From: Pseudobdellovibrionaceae bacterium | Lineage (GTDB): Bacteria > Bdellovibrionota > Bdellovibrionia > Bdellovibrionales > UBA1609 | Direction of reading: 5' to 3' | Assembly: GCA_020635055.1 (NCBI GenBank) | Contig: JACKAN010000005.1 | Location: 97,829-161,828, forward strand | Length of the DNA stretch: 64,000 nucleotides | Part shown: piece by piece, positions 25,970-35,066 of the stretch | How positions within the stretch are numbered: the first letter of the stretch is position 1 | Layout: every line of letters starts with the position of its first letter | The notes under the pieces: model-generated | What the model was told of the DNA's origin: nothing | The model's database searches: none | What the model saw: only the letters and a program-made list of their open reading frames with translations | Position numbers and translations under genes: made by a program

Positions 25970-26569
25970 GTGAATATTTCAATCTCTCCAGAAGACATAT
26001 TGATTCGAGCCCAGGATACCCCCAACCCCTATGCTGTGAAGTTCATTGTGAATCACGCTTTAAAAGACGTAGGGAAAGCCACTTTTCATGTTCCAGAAGA
26101 ATGCAGAGATTTACCTTTGGTAGAGGCACTGTTAAATATTAAAGGTGTAAAGCAAGTTTACTTATTTGAGAATACTGTAACTATCACTCAAGATGGGAGT
26201 GTTTCTAATGATGATTTAAAAGATTGTGTTATTGCCGTTTTAAAAACACGACTGCCCGTACATAATCCCGTATTTCAAACGGATGAAGAAAGGACTCAAG
26301 AACAGATACCCACAACTCAAGGTCAGAAGGAACACGAAGATCCATTTTTAAATGCCGTTGAAGAAGTCTTAAATCGTACAATCCGACCGGGCTTGCAGTC
26401 CGATGGTGGAGATATTGAAATCATTAGTTATAAAAACGATGAAATTAGAATATTATATCAAGGTGCCTGTGGGGGTTGTCCCAGTTCAATGATGGGAACC
26501 TTAGATGCCATTCAAAATATTCTTCGCCATGAATTAGACAAACCCGATTTGTATGTAGTTCCCATTTAA
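25970..26569 (+). CDS. Fe-S carrier protein Nfu
   Basis: 199 residues from GTG immediately after sufS. N-terminal Nfu_N domain (AQDTPNPYAVKF, residues about 13-95), a linker, and a NifU C-terminal domain (about 125-195) with the cluster-binding Cys pair in GACGGCPSSMMGT. Probably accepts clusters from SufBCD and delivers them to client enzymes. Last gene of the suf operon. Confidence 0.92.
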   Translation: MNISISPEDILIRAQDTPNPYAVKFIVNHALKDVGKATFHVPEECRDLPLVEALLNIKGVKQVYLFENTVTITQDGSVSNDDLKDCVIAVLKTRLPVHNPVFQTDEERTQEQIPTTQGQKEHEDPFLNAVEEVLNRTIRPGLQSDGGDIEIISYKNDEIRILYQGACGGCPSSMMGTLDAIQNILRHELDKPDLYVVPI

Positions 26570-26577
26570 AATGAAAT

Positions 26578-26599
26578 TAGGAACTGGGTAGAGTTCCTA
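26578..26599. terminator. Bidirectional terminator between nfu and the convergent gene
   Basis: TAGGAACT (26578-26585) and AGTTCCTA (26592-26599) form a perfect 8-bp stem with a GGGTAG loop. The stem includes the stop codon of the minus-strand gene. Reading minus, it is followed by ATTTCATTTT. Confidence 0.55.
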
Positions 26600-27181
26600 T
26601 TGGCCAATATAATTTCGGTTTCTTTCTACAAGAGCGGCTTTAGCTTCTTTTAAATCTTGTTCTAATAAAGTATTAAACTGATCAACAGAACTTAGTATCT
26701 GCTTCCCGTAGGGTGCCGAAGCTGTTATGTGTATTTGTTGATTTTCTTCTGAATGGCTTTTTAGAGTCAATCTTACTTGTTTGGGTTCTCCCTTTTTTAA
26801 ATATTGAAAACTATGATAAGTTTCACCACTAACGACTTCCACAAAAGTTGGAAGGCTCCACTCTACCTTAACGTTTTCAGTGTCAATTTCACTAATAACA
26901 TTTGCAACAATCTCGAATTCATCCCCGGCAAAAACCCTACCTATTATATCTTTTTCAATTGTTATAGAAATAGGGGGTTTAATTTTTTGATGTACAGTGA
27001 GCTTGTTTAAATATTTCAGCTTTGCATTTGAATTTAAACTTGCGGGTTCACGGGCTCCCATATCTTTTAAGCTAATAGAAATTTGTGCCAGAAAAACAAC
27101 TAAAGCAAAGGCAATAAGAGTTACAATAATCAGTGGTTTGTTTTTTAGTTTTGAATTTAAAGACTTATATTTTTCGGACAT
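26597..27181 (-). CDS. Membrane-anchored protein of unknown function
   Basis: 194 residues. N-terminal membrane helix (LIIVTLIAFALVVFLAQISIS, about 17-37), then an external domain of mainly beta character; GRVFAGDEFEIVANV and the following strands look like an immunoglobulin/CARDB-type fold. It overlaps the end of the metalloprotease lipoprotein gene by 25 bp on the same strand, so the two are co-transcribed and possibly co-functional. No family recognised. Confidence 0.7.
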   Translation of the reverse strand: MSEKYKSLNSKLKNKPLIIVTLIAFALVVFLAQISISLKDMGAREPASLNSNAKLKYLNKLTVHQKIKPPISITIEKDIIGRVFAGDEFEIVANVISEIDTENVKVEWSLPTFVEVVSGETYHSFQYLKKGEPKQVRLTLKSHSEENQQIHITASAPYGKQILSSVDQFNTLLEQDLKEAKAALVERNRNYIGQ

Positions 27182-29142
27182 AACTTTTTACTCCCTGATA
27201 TGAGCTCGAAATTTGTTGTGCTACCAATGCCGCCTAAGGCATAAACATTTATTAAGTAATCACCAGCAGCTTGAGTGCCGGCATTGACGGTGACAGTTTC
27301 TGTGTCCCCACTTGTACCATTTGGGAAAGAAGTAGAGTAACCAACCACCCCATTTGCAAAACCAAAGGGTCCCTTGTCGTCATAAATATATAAATCTAGA
27401 TTGGCTTCGGTTCCTGAAGCCGTCTTATATTTTAATGTGATACTTAGATTGCCACCAGGATGCTGAAGGTAAAAAAAGTCATTGTTACGAAATAAATTTG
27501 ATTCTGTATAATCTTTGGATTCGGATTTGGGATATATTGTAAAATTCTGACCACTACAATTGTCTGCGCCATTACTAATGGTATCAATATAGTAAGCGTA
27601 TTCTCTACGCAATTCTCTATTATTACTGGTGTCGTCATTCATGCCATGGAAAACTCGCAATTTAGTCCAACTCGTTCCACCAGCAACAGTTTCAACAAAA
27701 TTTAAAAGCCCAATGTCTCTAAAGTTAGTTTTTGAACTTTTAAAACCAGATCCAGAAATTAAAGCGGACCAAATTTCTGGAAACATTCCACTAATATTGT
27801 CAAATTTTGTGCCGCCACTGCCGTCAGCATCTTTGATCCAAGTCGTTCCATTGTAATAGATGTAGTCACCGACACTAAAAGTTTGGGAGCCTGAACCTAG
27901 GTCATTTGTTCCTGCAACAGTAACAATATAGCTATCACCTTCTCTGCCTGTTCCATCTGCAAGACTAGGGTTATTGGTAGTCGCATTCCAATTTCCAAGT
28001 TTATCGATTTCATCAGCAGTGTCATCAATGGCATCATAAAGAAAGCGAGTGATAGCAAATTCTCTAAAATGACCTTCGCCATTTTCGCTAGGGCGATCAC
28101 AAACTACACATCCTTCATAGGATTCTACATCTACAAAAATTCCAAGACGAGTGGAACCACTGCTATTTCCAAATGTATCAACATAATTGGCGTCAGTGGA
28201 ACTTCCACTTATGTATGTTCTTACTGCTGCATTTAAAAAATTAGCAAAGCCTTCACTCCAAGCTAAGCGAGCGTCGATTTGACCATTTCCATAGTGGGCC
28301 CCACCGGGCGAATTGGAAACGGAATAATTATCTTCTAAAAAATGACCATATTCGTGAACAATAATCGAGTTGTCAAAATGATCGGTATCTGTGTAATCTG
28401 TGTCTCCATTGACTCCTCCGAGAATAAATAAGCGATCAAATCCAGGATAGTAAAAACTAACGGGACCAGATTCGACATAGTCTCCAGGATTAAAACCTGG
28501 TTTCCAATAGGCTTGCACTTTAGTAGCTACAAAATTAGATGAGAGCTGCTGGCGAATGTATTCATTTACATTTAGAATTTGATCATAAATATTGAATGCA
28601 CCACCCAAAATATCTCCTGTGGCTTGAGCTGTGAGAGTTAAGACTTGATTTGTACTTGCGGGTACAGACTTAGATAAACTATAGATAGTATTTGATTCGG
28701 GAGAATTTAAGACTGAGACTTTAACTTTGGAATTCTCAGCCCGAGCCATTATGTGTATGGTAAAACTGTCAGAACCTTTGGGTAGTACAAAACTAAAGTT
28801 TCCACTACCGTCAGTTTCTGCACACTGAATAGCTGTGCCTCCACTATTTAATACTCGTATTTCAGCATAGCGAATGGGTTTAGGATTGGCAGTGTCTGCT
28901 GCACTCAATCCACCGCCCCCCGTAAAGAAGGCCTTGCGCACAACAAATTTAGCTGTACCAGAGATAGTCACGCTGGAAGTGTAAGAAGTTGCTGTTTTAC
29001 AATATTCAGGTTCCGGTGGTCCTTTAAACTCTGGACTGACTGCCAGATCTATATCTTTTGTAGGGCTTTTCTGTTCTGAACAGGCTCCTATTAGACTAGA
29101 GATCGAAATTATTAAGATTGTGCTTTTAATAGAACTGAGCAA
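27157..29142 (-). CDS. Zinc metalloprotease-like lipoprotein
   Basis: 661 residues from TTG 29142, chosen because AAGGTGGG lies 5-6 nt upstream and it gives a 20-residue lipoprotein signal ending in lipobox LIGAC. An upstream TTG at 29166 is an alternative. A carboxypeptidase-regulatory-like beta-domain follows (about 60-130; AEIRVLNSGG, SGNFSF). The catalytic region (about 170-480) has IIVHEYGHFLED, a gluzincin-type HExxH, with downstream Glu candidates (AWSEGFANF). A loop with GDYIYYNGTTWIKD is inserted near residue 440. A C-terminal pre-peptidase-like beta-domain (about 560-655) has LDLYIYDDKG and GDYLINVYA. Probably a cell-surface or periplasmic protease; substrate unknown. Confidence 0.8.
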   Translation of the reverse strand: MLSSIKSTILIISISSLIGACSEQKSPTKDIDLAVSPEFKGPPEPEYCKTATSYTSSVTISGTAKFVVRKAFFTGGGGLSAADTANPKPIRYAEIRVLNSGGTAIQCAETDGSGNFSFVLPKGSDSFTIHIMARAENSKVKVSVLNSPESNTIYSLSKSVPASTNQVLTLTAQATGDILGGAFNIYDQILNVNEYIRQQLSSNFVATKVQAYWKPGFNPGDYVESGPVSFYYPGFDRLFILGGVNGDTDYTDTDHFDNSIIVHEYGHFLEDNYSVSNSPGGAHYGNGQIDARLAWSEGFANFLNAAVRTYISGSSTDANYVDTFGNSSGSTRLGIFVDVESYEGCVVCDRPSENGEGHFREFAITRFLYDAIDDTADEIDKLGNWNATTNNPSLADGTGREGDSYIVTVAGTNDLGSGSQTFSVGDYIYYNGTTWIKDADGSGGTKFDNISGMFPEIWSALISGSGFKSSKTNFRDIGLLNFVETVAGGTSWTKLRVFHGMNDDTSNNRELRREYAYYIDTISNGADNCSGQNFTIYPKSESKDYTESNLFRNNDFFYLQHPGGNLSITLKYKTASGTEANLDLYIYDDKGPFGFANGVVGYSTSFPNGTSGDTETVTVNAGTQAAGDYLINVYALGGIGSTTNFELISGSKKLCPKNISL

Positions 29143-29280
29143 GTCATCCCACCTTGTAGCTTTCAAAACTCATCGGCGAGTTCGCCATTGGTCTGTAGAC
29201 GAAAATCTAAAAAAAAGTGTTTCATTATGAGATTTTTTTTACTTGTCATGGACTAATGTATAGTTAGAAAATAGGCTGTT

Positions 29281-29535
29281 GTGGAAAAAGGTTTTAATAC
29301 AGATTTAGTAATAAGTGGTGAGCCCTATCATGTCCAAACTGAGGACTGGGGAAGACGAAATCCATACTTTGTAAGTCGTGTTTACAAACGCGGTGCTGTG
29401 GTTAGAAGCGTAAAAATTTCTTATTGTGAGATTCTTCCAAGAGGAGATGATTCTGGACCCAAAGCGATACGTTTAGCTCTTGAATTGCAACACAAGAAAA
29501 TTCTAGACCTTTTGCTTTCTGGTCAACTATTATAA
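29281..29535 (+). CDS. Conserved 84-residue protein upstream of ftsE
   Basis: Starts with GTG. The pattern GEPYHVQTEDWGRRNPYFVSRVYKRG… followed by SYCEIL and a C-terminal LELQHKKILDLL helix resembles a small conserved domain I have seen in delta-type proteobacteria and relatives, with no known function. It lies 19 bp before ftsE on the same strand, so it may be part of the ftsEX-envC-ctp operon. Confidence 0.7.
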   Translation: MEKGFNTDLVISGEPYHVQTEDWGRRNPYFVSRVYKRGAVVRSVKISYCEILPRGDDSGPKAIRLALELQHKKILDLLLSGQLL

Positions 29536-29554
29536 CTACTAATACAATATAAGG

Positions 29555-30220
29555 ATGATTGATTTTTCACATGTCTACAAAACATATCCTGGTCCCGTAC
29601 AAGCACTATCAAATGTGAACTTAAAGATTCAAAAAGGGGAGTTTATATTTTTAACTGGCCCGAGTGGTTCGGGGAAAACAACTTTATTTAAAGTATTGTC
29701 CGCTTATTTAAAACCGAGCTCCGGAAGGATAATAGTTTCAGGTTATGATTTAAATAAAATAAAAGAATTTGAAGTGCCCTATTTCAGAAGAAAAATTGGT
29801 GTTGTCTATCAAGATTTTAAATTGTTAAAAGACAGATCTGTTTTCGAAAATATAGCTCTTCCTCTAGAAATCAGAGGAGATAAAACCAGTTATGTTCAAG
29901 CACGCACTAGCGATATTCTAGAACAAGTGGGTCTTTACTTTAAGAAAAACCAACTCCCTCAGCAACTTTCAGGCGGTGAACAACAGAGGGTAGCCATTGC
30001 CAGGGCACTCGTTCACCAACCGGGTATACTTATAGCAGATGAACCGACAGGAAATTTGGATCCAGACCTCAGTGAAGAAATTATGGATTTGTTAGACAAG
30101 GTCAATGCTCAGGGCACAACAGTTTTTTGTGCCACACATGATCACGAGCTGGTAAAGCGTCGTGCTAAAAAAGTTTTGACCATTCAATCAGGAGTTATAA
30201 TGGAGAAGGTAAATGCTTAA
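29555..30220 (+). CDS. ftsE: Cell division ATP-binding protein FtsE
   Basis: 221 residues. Opens with MIDFSHVYKTYPG, as FtsE proteins do. Walker A GPSGSGKTT (about 35-43), Q-loop VVYQDFKLL, signature LSGGEQQRVAIARAL, Walker B LIADEPTGNLD. With FtsX it transmits ATP hydrolysis at the septum to peptidoglycan hydrolase activators. Its end overlaps ftsX by 8 bp. Confidence 0.95.
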   Translation: MIDFSHVYKTYPGPVQALSNVNLKIQKGEFIFLTGPSGSGKTTLFKVLSAYLKPSSGRIIVSGYDLNKIKEFEVPYFRRKIGVVYQDFKLLKDRSVFENIALPLEIRGDKTSYVQARTSDILEQVGLYFKKNQLPQQLSGGEQQRVAIARALVHQPGILIADEPTGNLDPDLSEEIMDLLDKVNAQGTTVFCATHDHELVKRRAKKVLTIQSGVIMEKVNA

Positions 30221-31130
30221 TCCACTATTAAAGCATTTTGCCAGAATTTGGCGTCAACATTTTGCTTTGCAAATGACAACAGTAATTGTTTTATCTGGTA
30301 CTTTTTCGGTTATTGGAATTTCATTTCTGATTCATCAGAATTTGACAAAAGTATTAACTCAATGGGGGAACTCCATAAGCATGAGTGTTTTTCTGGACGA
30401 TGAATTTAATAACAGTGATAAGCTGATAAGTAAAATAAAGAAAAGCGAAGGAGTTGCTAGCTTTGAATATGTTTCTAAAGAAAAAGCCTCACAACTTTTT
30501 AAAGATCAGGTGGAAAGTTACATCCCTGATTTAGTTTTTGATAGTGAATTCAAAAATCCTTTACCAGCAAGCTATGAAATTAAATTTGATCGAAATTGGT
30601 CAAAAGAAAAATACAATGAAGTGGTTCGGTTTGCGAAAGAACTAATGGATTTTAAGGGTGTAGAAGAAGTTTCCTATGGCCAAAACTGGGTAGAAAACTA
30701 TGCTGCAGTAGTGGATAAGTTTAACCATTCAAGTGGGTTGCTTATCTTTGTATTACTAACAGGTAGTTTATTTGTCGTTGGAAATTCAATTAGAAATTCC
30801 ATATCTCAAAGAAGAGATGAAATAGAGATATTAGAGCTTATAGGCAGCACCAAATGGTCAATAAGAATTCCGTATATTTTTGAAGGCTTTGTGTTAGGTT
30901 TTATTGCCTCTTTGATTTCCATTATTGTCACCTATCTAGTCTTTAATTGGCAACTGAGCGTAATTGAGTCAGGTGTTGGAATAGTGGGTGGCCAATATCA
31001 TCTTAGTTTTTTGTCATTTAAAACACAATTTATAATAGTATTATTAGGAAGCATTTTCGGAGTTGTTGGAGCCTATTTTTGTGTAACAAAACTAAGTACA
31101 GGTTGGACCGCGCATCAGGCGGAATCATGA
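30213..31130 (+). CDS. ftsX: Cell division protein FtsX
   Basis: 305 residues. N-terminal membrane helix (about 20-42), an extracytoplasmic domain (about 45-165; KSEGVASFEYVSKEKA, PLPASYEI), then three membrane helices with RNSISQRRDEIEILELIGSTKWSIR, the FtsX permease signature. The periplasmic loop is the expected docking site for the EnvC-like protein encoded directly downstream. Confidence 0.94.
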   Translation: MLNPLLKHFARIWRQHFALQMTTVIVLSGTFSVIGISFLIHQNLTKVLTQWGNSISMSVFLDDEFNNSDKLISKIKKSEGVASFEYVSKEKASQLFKDQVESYIPDLVFDSEFKNPLPASYEIKFDRNWSKEKYNEVVRFAKELMDFKGVEEVSYGQNWVENYAAVVDKFNHSSGLLIFVLLTGSLFVVGNSIRNSISQRRDEIEILELIGSTKWSIRIPYIFEGFVLGFIASLISIIVTYLVFNWQLSVIESGVGIVGGQYHLSFLSFKTQFIIVLLGSIFGVVGAYFCVTKLSTGWTAHQAES

Positions 31131-32257
31131 TAATGAGTATCTTTTTATTTTTTTCGATTCAAGCGAAGGGAAGTATAGAAAAAGTAAATGACAAAAGTAT
31201 AAATGAGATAAAAAGCACATATTTAACATCTAAACAAAAAATGTTAGATGTTGAACAAAAAGAACGAGGAGTTTTAGGGTCCTTATACAATATAAATCAA
31301 AAAATGAAAAAAATGAGTAAAAACAGGGACCAACTAACAAATAAGATGCTATCAGCAAAAAGCAATGCAAAAAACACGGCTCGAGACATCGCTTTGCTGG
31401 AAGAAAGAATAGTTAAGCAAAGAGCTATCTTATCTAAAAAACTAAGAGTTATTTATAAACTGAGAAGTAGTGGTATTCTCCCGGTTTTGTTTTCTTCTCA
31501 CAGCTCTCATGATTTAGATCGCATATTAAAATATCTAAAGGCCTACAGTGAGAGTGATTATGAGCTAATTTTAAATTATCAAAAAAATATGAATAAGCTT
31601 AATAAGAAACGTGTTAAATTAGAAACCGAAGTTAAAAGATTGGTTGAATTTAAAAAAGATCTTAAAGAACAAGAAGTTCAGCTCGAAGTGGAGCAAAAAA
31701 TTAAATCAAAAATTTTGACTAAAATTTCTGACACGAAAAAAGCTGAGTTAAAAAAATTAAAAAATGTTAGAAAATTAACCAGAAATATTATAGCCCACAA
31801 CAGCAATTACAGTTTAAGTGAACTTTTAGATGAGTCTTTTTTTGCAATCAAAGGAAATTTAGAGGCCCCTGTGAAAGGAACTTTGGTAAAAGACTATGGG
31901 GTAATTCAACATCCAAATTTTAACTTTAAATTAAGTCATAAAGGATATTTCTATAGAACTGATGAGAAAACACCTGTTAAGATAATACACAAAGCAAATA
32001 TTTCTTTTGTGGGATATATTAAGGGTTATGGGATGACTGTTATTGCTGATCATGGCGACCATTTCTACACAGTTTATGCTCATATGAGCAAAGCATTAGT
32101 AACAAAAAATCAGACTGTAGAAAAGGGTTTTGTAATAGGTGAATCAGGAGAGTCTTCCAGTCTCTATGGACAAGGTGTATATTTTGAGATAAGGCATTTT
32201 TCTGATTCTATTGACCCTAAGAATTGGTTAGTGACTAAGGATCAACAAGGCAACTAG
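31127..32257 (+). CDS. EnvC-like murein hydrolase activator (degenerate LytM)
   Basis: 376 residues from ATG 31127 (ATGA overlap with ftsX, GGCGGA upstream). Short signal segment ending about SIQAKG, a long coiled coil (about 30-240; EVKRLVEFKKDL), and a C-terminal M23/LytM domain (about 255-375). The zinc site is broken: the HxxxD motif reads HKGYFY and the HLHFE-type motif reads GVYFEIRH. That is the state of EnvC, which does not cut murein itself but activates amidases when pulled by FtsEX. The operon position supports this. Confidence 0.88.
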   Translation: MIMSIFLFFSIQAKGSIEKVNDKSINEIKSTYLTSKQKMLDVEQKERGVLGSLYNINQKMKKMSKNRDQLTNKMLSAKSNAKNTARDIALLEERIVKQRAILSKKLRVIYKLRSSGILPVLFSSHSSHDLDRILKYLKAYSESDYELILNYQKNMNKLNKKRVKLETEVKRLVEFKKDLKEQEVQLEVEQKIKSKILTKISDTKKAELKKLKNVRKLTRNIIAHNSNYSLSELLDESFFAIKGNLEAPVKGTLVKDYGVIQHPNFNFKLSHKGYFYRTDEKTPVKIIHKANISFVGYIKGYGMTVIADHGDHFYTVYAHMSKALVTKNQTVEKGFVIGESGESSSLYGQGVYFEIRHFSDSIDPKNWLVTKDQQGN

Positions 32258-32266
32258 GAGAGAAGT

Positions 32267-33610
32267 ATGAGCAAGAAGAAACAGACATTATTATTACTGA
32301 CCGGGTTCATTGGCTTTGTTTTAATATTTAATTTTCAAAGTATTTCAAGTTTTGCAAAAGAAAGATATTCAGATTTGCAGCTTTTTACCAAGGTATTAAA
32401 CCTCGTTCAGGAATACTATGTTGAAGAAGTAGATACAAAAGTATTAATTTATGGAGCAATAAAAGGGATGTTAAAAGAATTGGATCCACATACAAATTTT
32501 TTAGCCCCAGATATTTATAAAGAATTTGAGTCTGAAACAAGCGGTGAATTTGGTGGTTTAGGAATTGAAATAACATTGCAAAAAGGAATTTTAACAGTGA
32601 TTTCTCCCATAGAAGACACTCCTGCTTGGATTGCAGGTGTAAAGTCTGGTGATAAAATTGTTAGTATTAATGGTGAATCCACTAAGGGTCTGAGTCTGGT
32701 AGAAGCCGCTAAATTAATGAAAGGTGAAAAAAACTCAGTTGTAAAGTTAGGAATATATCGAGACGGTTTTACAGAGCCTAAAGACTATGCAATTAAAAGA
32801 GGAGTCGTAAAAATCAAATCTGTTAAGTATACGGACTTAGATAATGGCTATGGCTATATTAAAATCACTTCATTCATTGAGAATACATATAAAAATTTGA
32901 CTGGCTTTATAAACGATCACAGAAAGAAACATAAAGAGATCAAAGGATTAGTAATAGATTTAAGAAAAAATCCTGGTGGACTACTTAACCAAGCCACGAT
33001 GGTTAGCGATTTATTTATTCCGGACGGCGTAATAGTGAGTACAATTGGTAGAAATAAAAAAGAAAAAGAAGTGGTTTATGCAAAAAAAACGGGAACGATC
33101 GAAAATTTTCCAATAGTTGTAATGATAGATGAATATTCGGCCAGCGCCTCAGAAATTCTTGCAGGGGCGCTTCAAGATAATAAACGAGCCCTCATCATGG
33201 GGAAAAAGAGTTTTGGTAAAGGTTCTGTCCAATCAGTTGTTAAATTAGGTGACGGGTCCGGATTAAAATTAACTGTCGCACGTTACTATACACCCAGTGG
33301 AAAATCCATTCAGGCTGAGGGAATAATTCCAGATGTTGAATTAGAAGAATTAGATGCGACGACTTTAAATAAGGCCAGAGGCAATAGGAAGGTACGTAGA
33401 GAAAAAGACATTCGAGGACATTTGCTAAGTGAAAAAGAGAAAAAAGCTTTAGCGGACACAAAAAGAAACGTTATGAGCTTTTGGTGGACAGACCAAGAAA
33501 ATAACAAGAAAAAAGATATGTCGCCAAAAGAGAAACTATTAAGTGAAGATTTTCAAATATTCCAAGCTTTTAATTATTTAAAAGCTTGGTCTGTAATGAA
33601 ACAAATGTAA
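32267..33610 (+). CDS. S41-family C-terminal processing protease (CtpA-like)
   Basis: 447 residues. N-terminal signal/anchor (about 5-28), a PDZ domain (about 95-180; GGLGIEITLQKG and PAWIAGVKSGDKIVSINGES), and an S41 protease domain with the Ser in DEYSASASEILAG, Lys in GKKSFGKGSVQ, and RKNPGGLL. It ends in a charged 90-residue tail. CtpA-type proteases trim or control periplasmic proteins, including murein hydrolases, fitting its place after ftsEX-envC. Confidence 0.93.
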   Translation: MSKKKQTLLLLTGFIGFVLIFNFQSISSFAKERYSDLQLFTKVLNLVQEYYVEEVDTKVLIYGAIKGMLKELDPHTNFLAPDIYKEFESETSGEFGGLGIEITLQKGILTVISPIEDTPAWIAGVKSGDKIVSINGESTKGLSLVEAAKLMKGEKNSVVKLGIYRDGFTEPKDYAIKRGVVKIKSVKYTDLDNGYGYIKITSFIENTYKNLTGFINDHRKKHKEIKGLVIDLRKNPGGLLNQATMVSDLFIPDGVIVSTIGRNKKEKEVVYAKKTGTIENFPIVVMIDEYSASASEILAGALQDNKRALIMGKKSFGKGSVQSVVKLGDGSGLKLTVARYYTPSGKSIQAEGIIPDVELEELDATTLNKARGNRKVRREKDIRGHLLSEKEKKALADTKRNVMSFWWTDQENNKKKDMSPKEKLLSEDFQIFQAFNYLKAWSVMKQM

Positions 33611-33624
33611 ACTTTCAAAGTCTA

Positions 33625-34932
33625 TTATTCAGTGAGTTTACTTTTTGGAACCTCATTGATTTGAGATTTTTCAAGTAAAAACCCAACTACTTTTTCTTCC
33701 ATAATTTGGTAAAGCAGAGCAGACATTTTATTTTTGTCCTTATAAAATTCTCGAATTTGTTCAATGTCTACATTAAACTCAGCAGCCATTTTATTAAATT
33801 TGGCTTCAATATCTGGGGCCTTTGCGTGTAGCTGATGTTTCTGTGAAATTTTATCAATTAGAAAACTAGATTGAACCATGAAAGTCGCCGTGTCTTCGAA
33901 ATCCTTAGCCCATTTTTGTTTATATTCATTAATACCTTTAGCGTCGAAGCCTTGTTTTTTTAAACGACTCTCCACATCTTGAACGAGTCGGTTCTTCTGA
34001 TCTTCTACCAGAGCTTTAGGCACTTCCAACGGATTTTCTTGAGCTAAGACTTTTAAGACACGGTTTTTTAAATCTTCTTCAATGCGCTCTTTTTCTCTAT
34101 CTTCGATATCTTCTTTTATAACTTTTTTTAATTCTTCCAGAGTTTTAAATTCAGAACTGACCTTTTGAGCAAATTCGTCATTTAACTCGGGCAGGTTTAA
34201 TTTATTTATTTCCTTTACTTTAACCTTGAAAATTACCTTTTGTCCTTTTAAATCCTCAACATGATAGTCAATGGGAAAACTAATATCCAAAGTTTTGTCA
34301 TCACCTGGTTTTGCACCTATGAGTCCCTCCTCAAAGCCAGGAATAAAAGATTTGCTTCCCAATTCAAGGATATGATTGTCAGCTTTGCCACCACTTAAGG
34401 GTTGGTCATTAATAAAGCCTTCAAAATCTATTTTTAGGAAATCACCCTCTTTAGCTGGACGGTCTTCAAGAACAGGTGAATACTCTTTAAAGTTGGTCTG
34501 AATATTTTTAATAGATTCATCAACCTGTTTTTCATCAACTTCTAAAAGTTCTTTTTCAATTTTTAAGCCTTCAATTTTGTTCAGTTGAATTTCGGGACGG
34601 ACTTCCATTTCAGCCGTGAAAGTAAATGAACCCTGCTCATCAAAATTAACTAAATCTATTTTTGGTTGGGTAATTGGATCTAAAGAGTGGTCCTCAAGTG
34701 CTTTTTGGTAGGACTCATTAACAAGCTCTTGTAACACATCTTGTTTGACTCTGTCGGCATACATGCTTTTTATTGCAGCCAAAGGAGCTTTGCCTTTACG
34801 AAAACCTTTTATCGTGGCGTTCTTTTGTATTCCTTTATACATTTTGATAAATGTATCAGAAACTCTATTAGCGGGAATTTCGATATTGAGCTTACGACCT
34901 AGACCTTCTAAAGTATCCAATGTGGATTTCAT
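33625..34932 (-). CDS. tig: Trigger factor (ribosome-associated chaperone/PPIase)
   Basis: 435 residues. N-terminal ribosome-binding domain with the signature region KGFRKGKAPLAAIKSMY (about 41-57), FKBP-type PPIase domain (about 160-245; EGDFLKIDFEGFIN, FIPGFEEGLIGAKPGD) and a helical C-terminal chaperone domain. Assists folding of nascent chains. In many bacteria tig sits directly before clpP-clpX-lon; here it is convergent with the S41 gene and about 7.6 kb from clpP. Confidence 0.95.
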   Translation of the reverse strand: MKSTLDTLEGLGRKLNIEIPANRVSDTFIKMYKGIQKNATIKGFRKGKAPLAAIKSMYADRVKQDVLQELVNESYQKALEDHSLDPITQPKIDLVNFDEQGSFTFTAEMEVRPEIQLNKIEGLKIEKELLEVDEKQVDESIKNIQTNFKEYSPVLEDRPAKEGDFLKIDFEGFINDQPLSGGKADNHILELGSKSFIPGFEEGLIGAKPGDDKTLDISFPIDYHVEDLKGQKVIFKVKVKEINKLNLPELNDEFAQKVSSEFKTLEELKKVIKEDIEDREKERIEEDLKNRVLKVLAQENPLEVPKALVEDQKNRLVQDVESRLKKQGFDAKGINEYKQKWAKDFEDTATFMVQSSFLIDKISQKHQLHAKAPDIEAKFNKMAAEFNVDIEQIREFYKDKNKMSALLYQIMEEKVVGFLLEKSQINEVPKSKLTE

Positions 34933-35066
34933 GAATTCTCCTCATCATTATAATGTCTTGCAAATGGCAATTTATAGGGAATGGGTTAGAATAGTGCAAG
35001 TAATTTCTGTCGCTTTGCATAAAAAGCTCAGCTCAGACTCTTTTCCACCAAGAAAGAAGATTCGAT

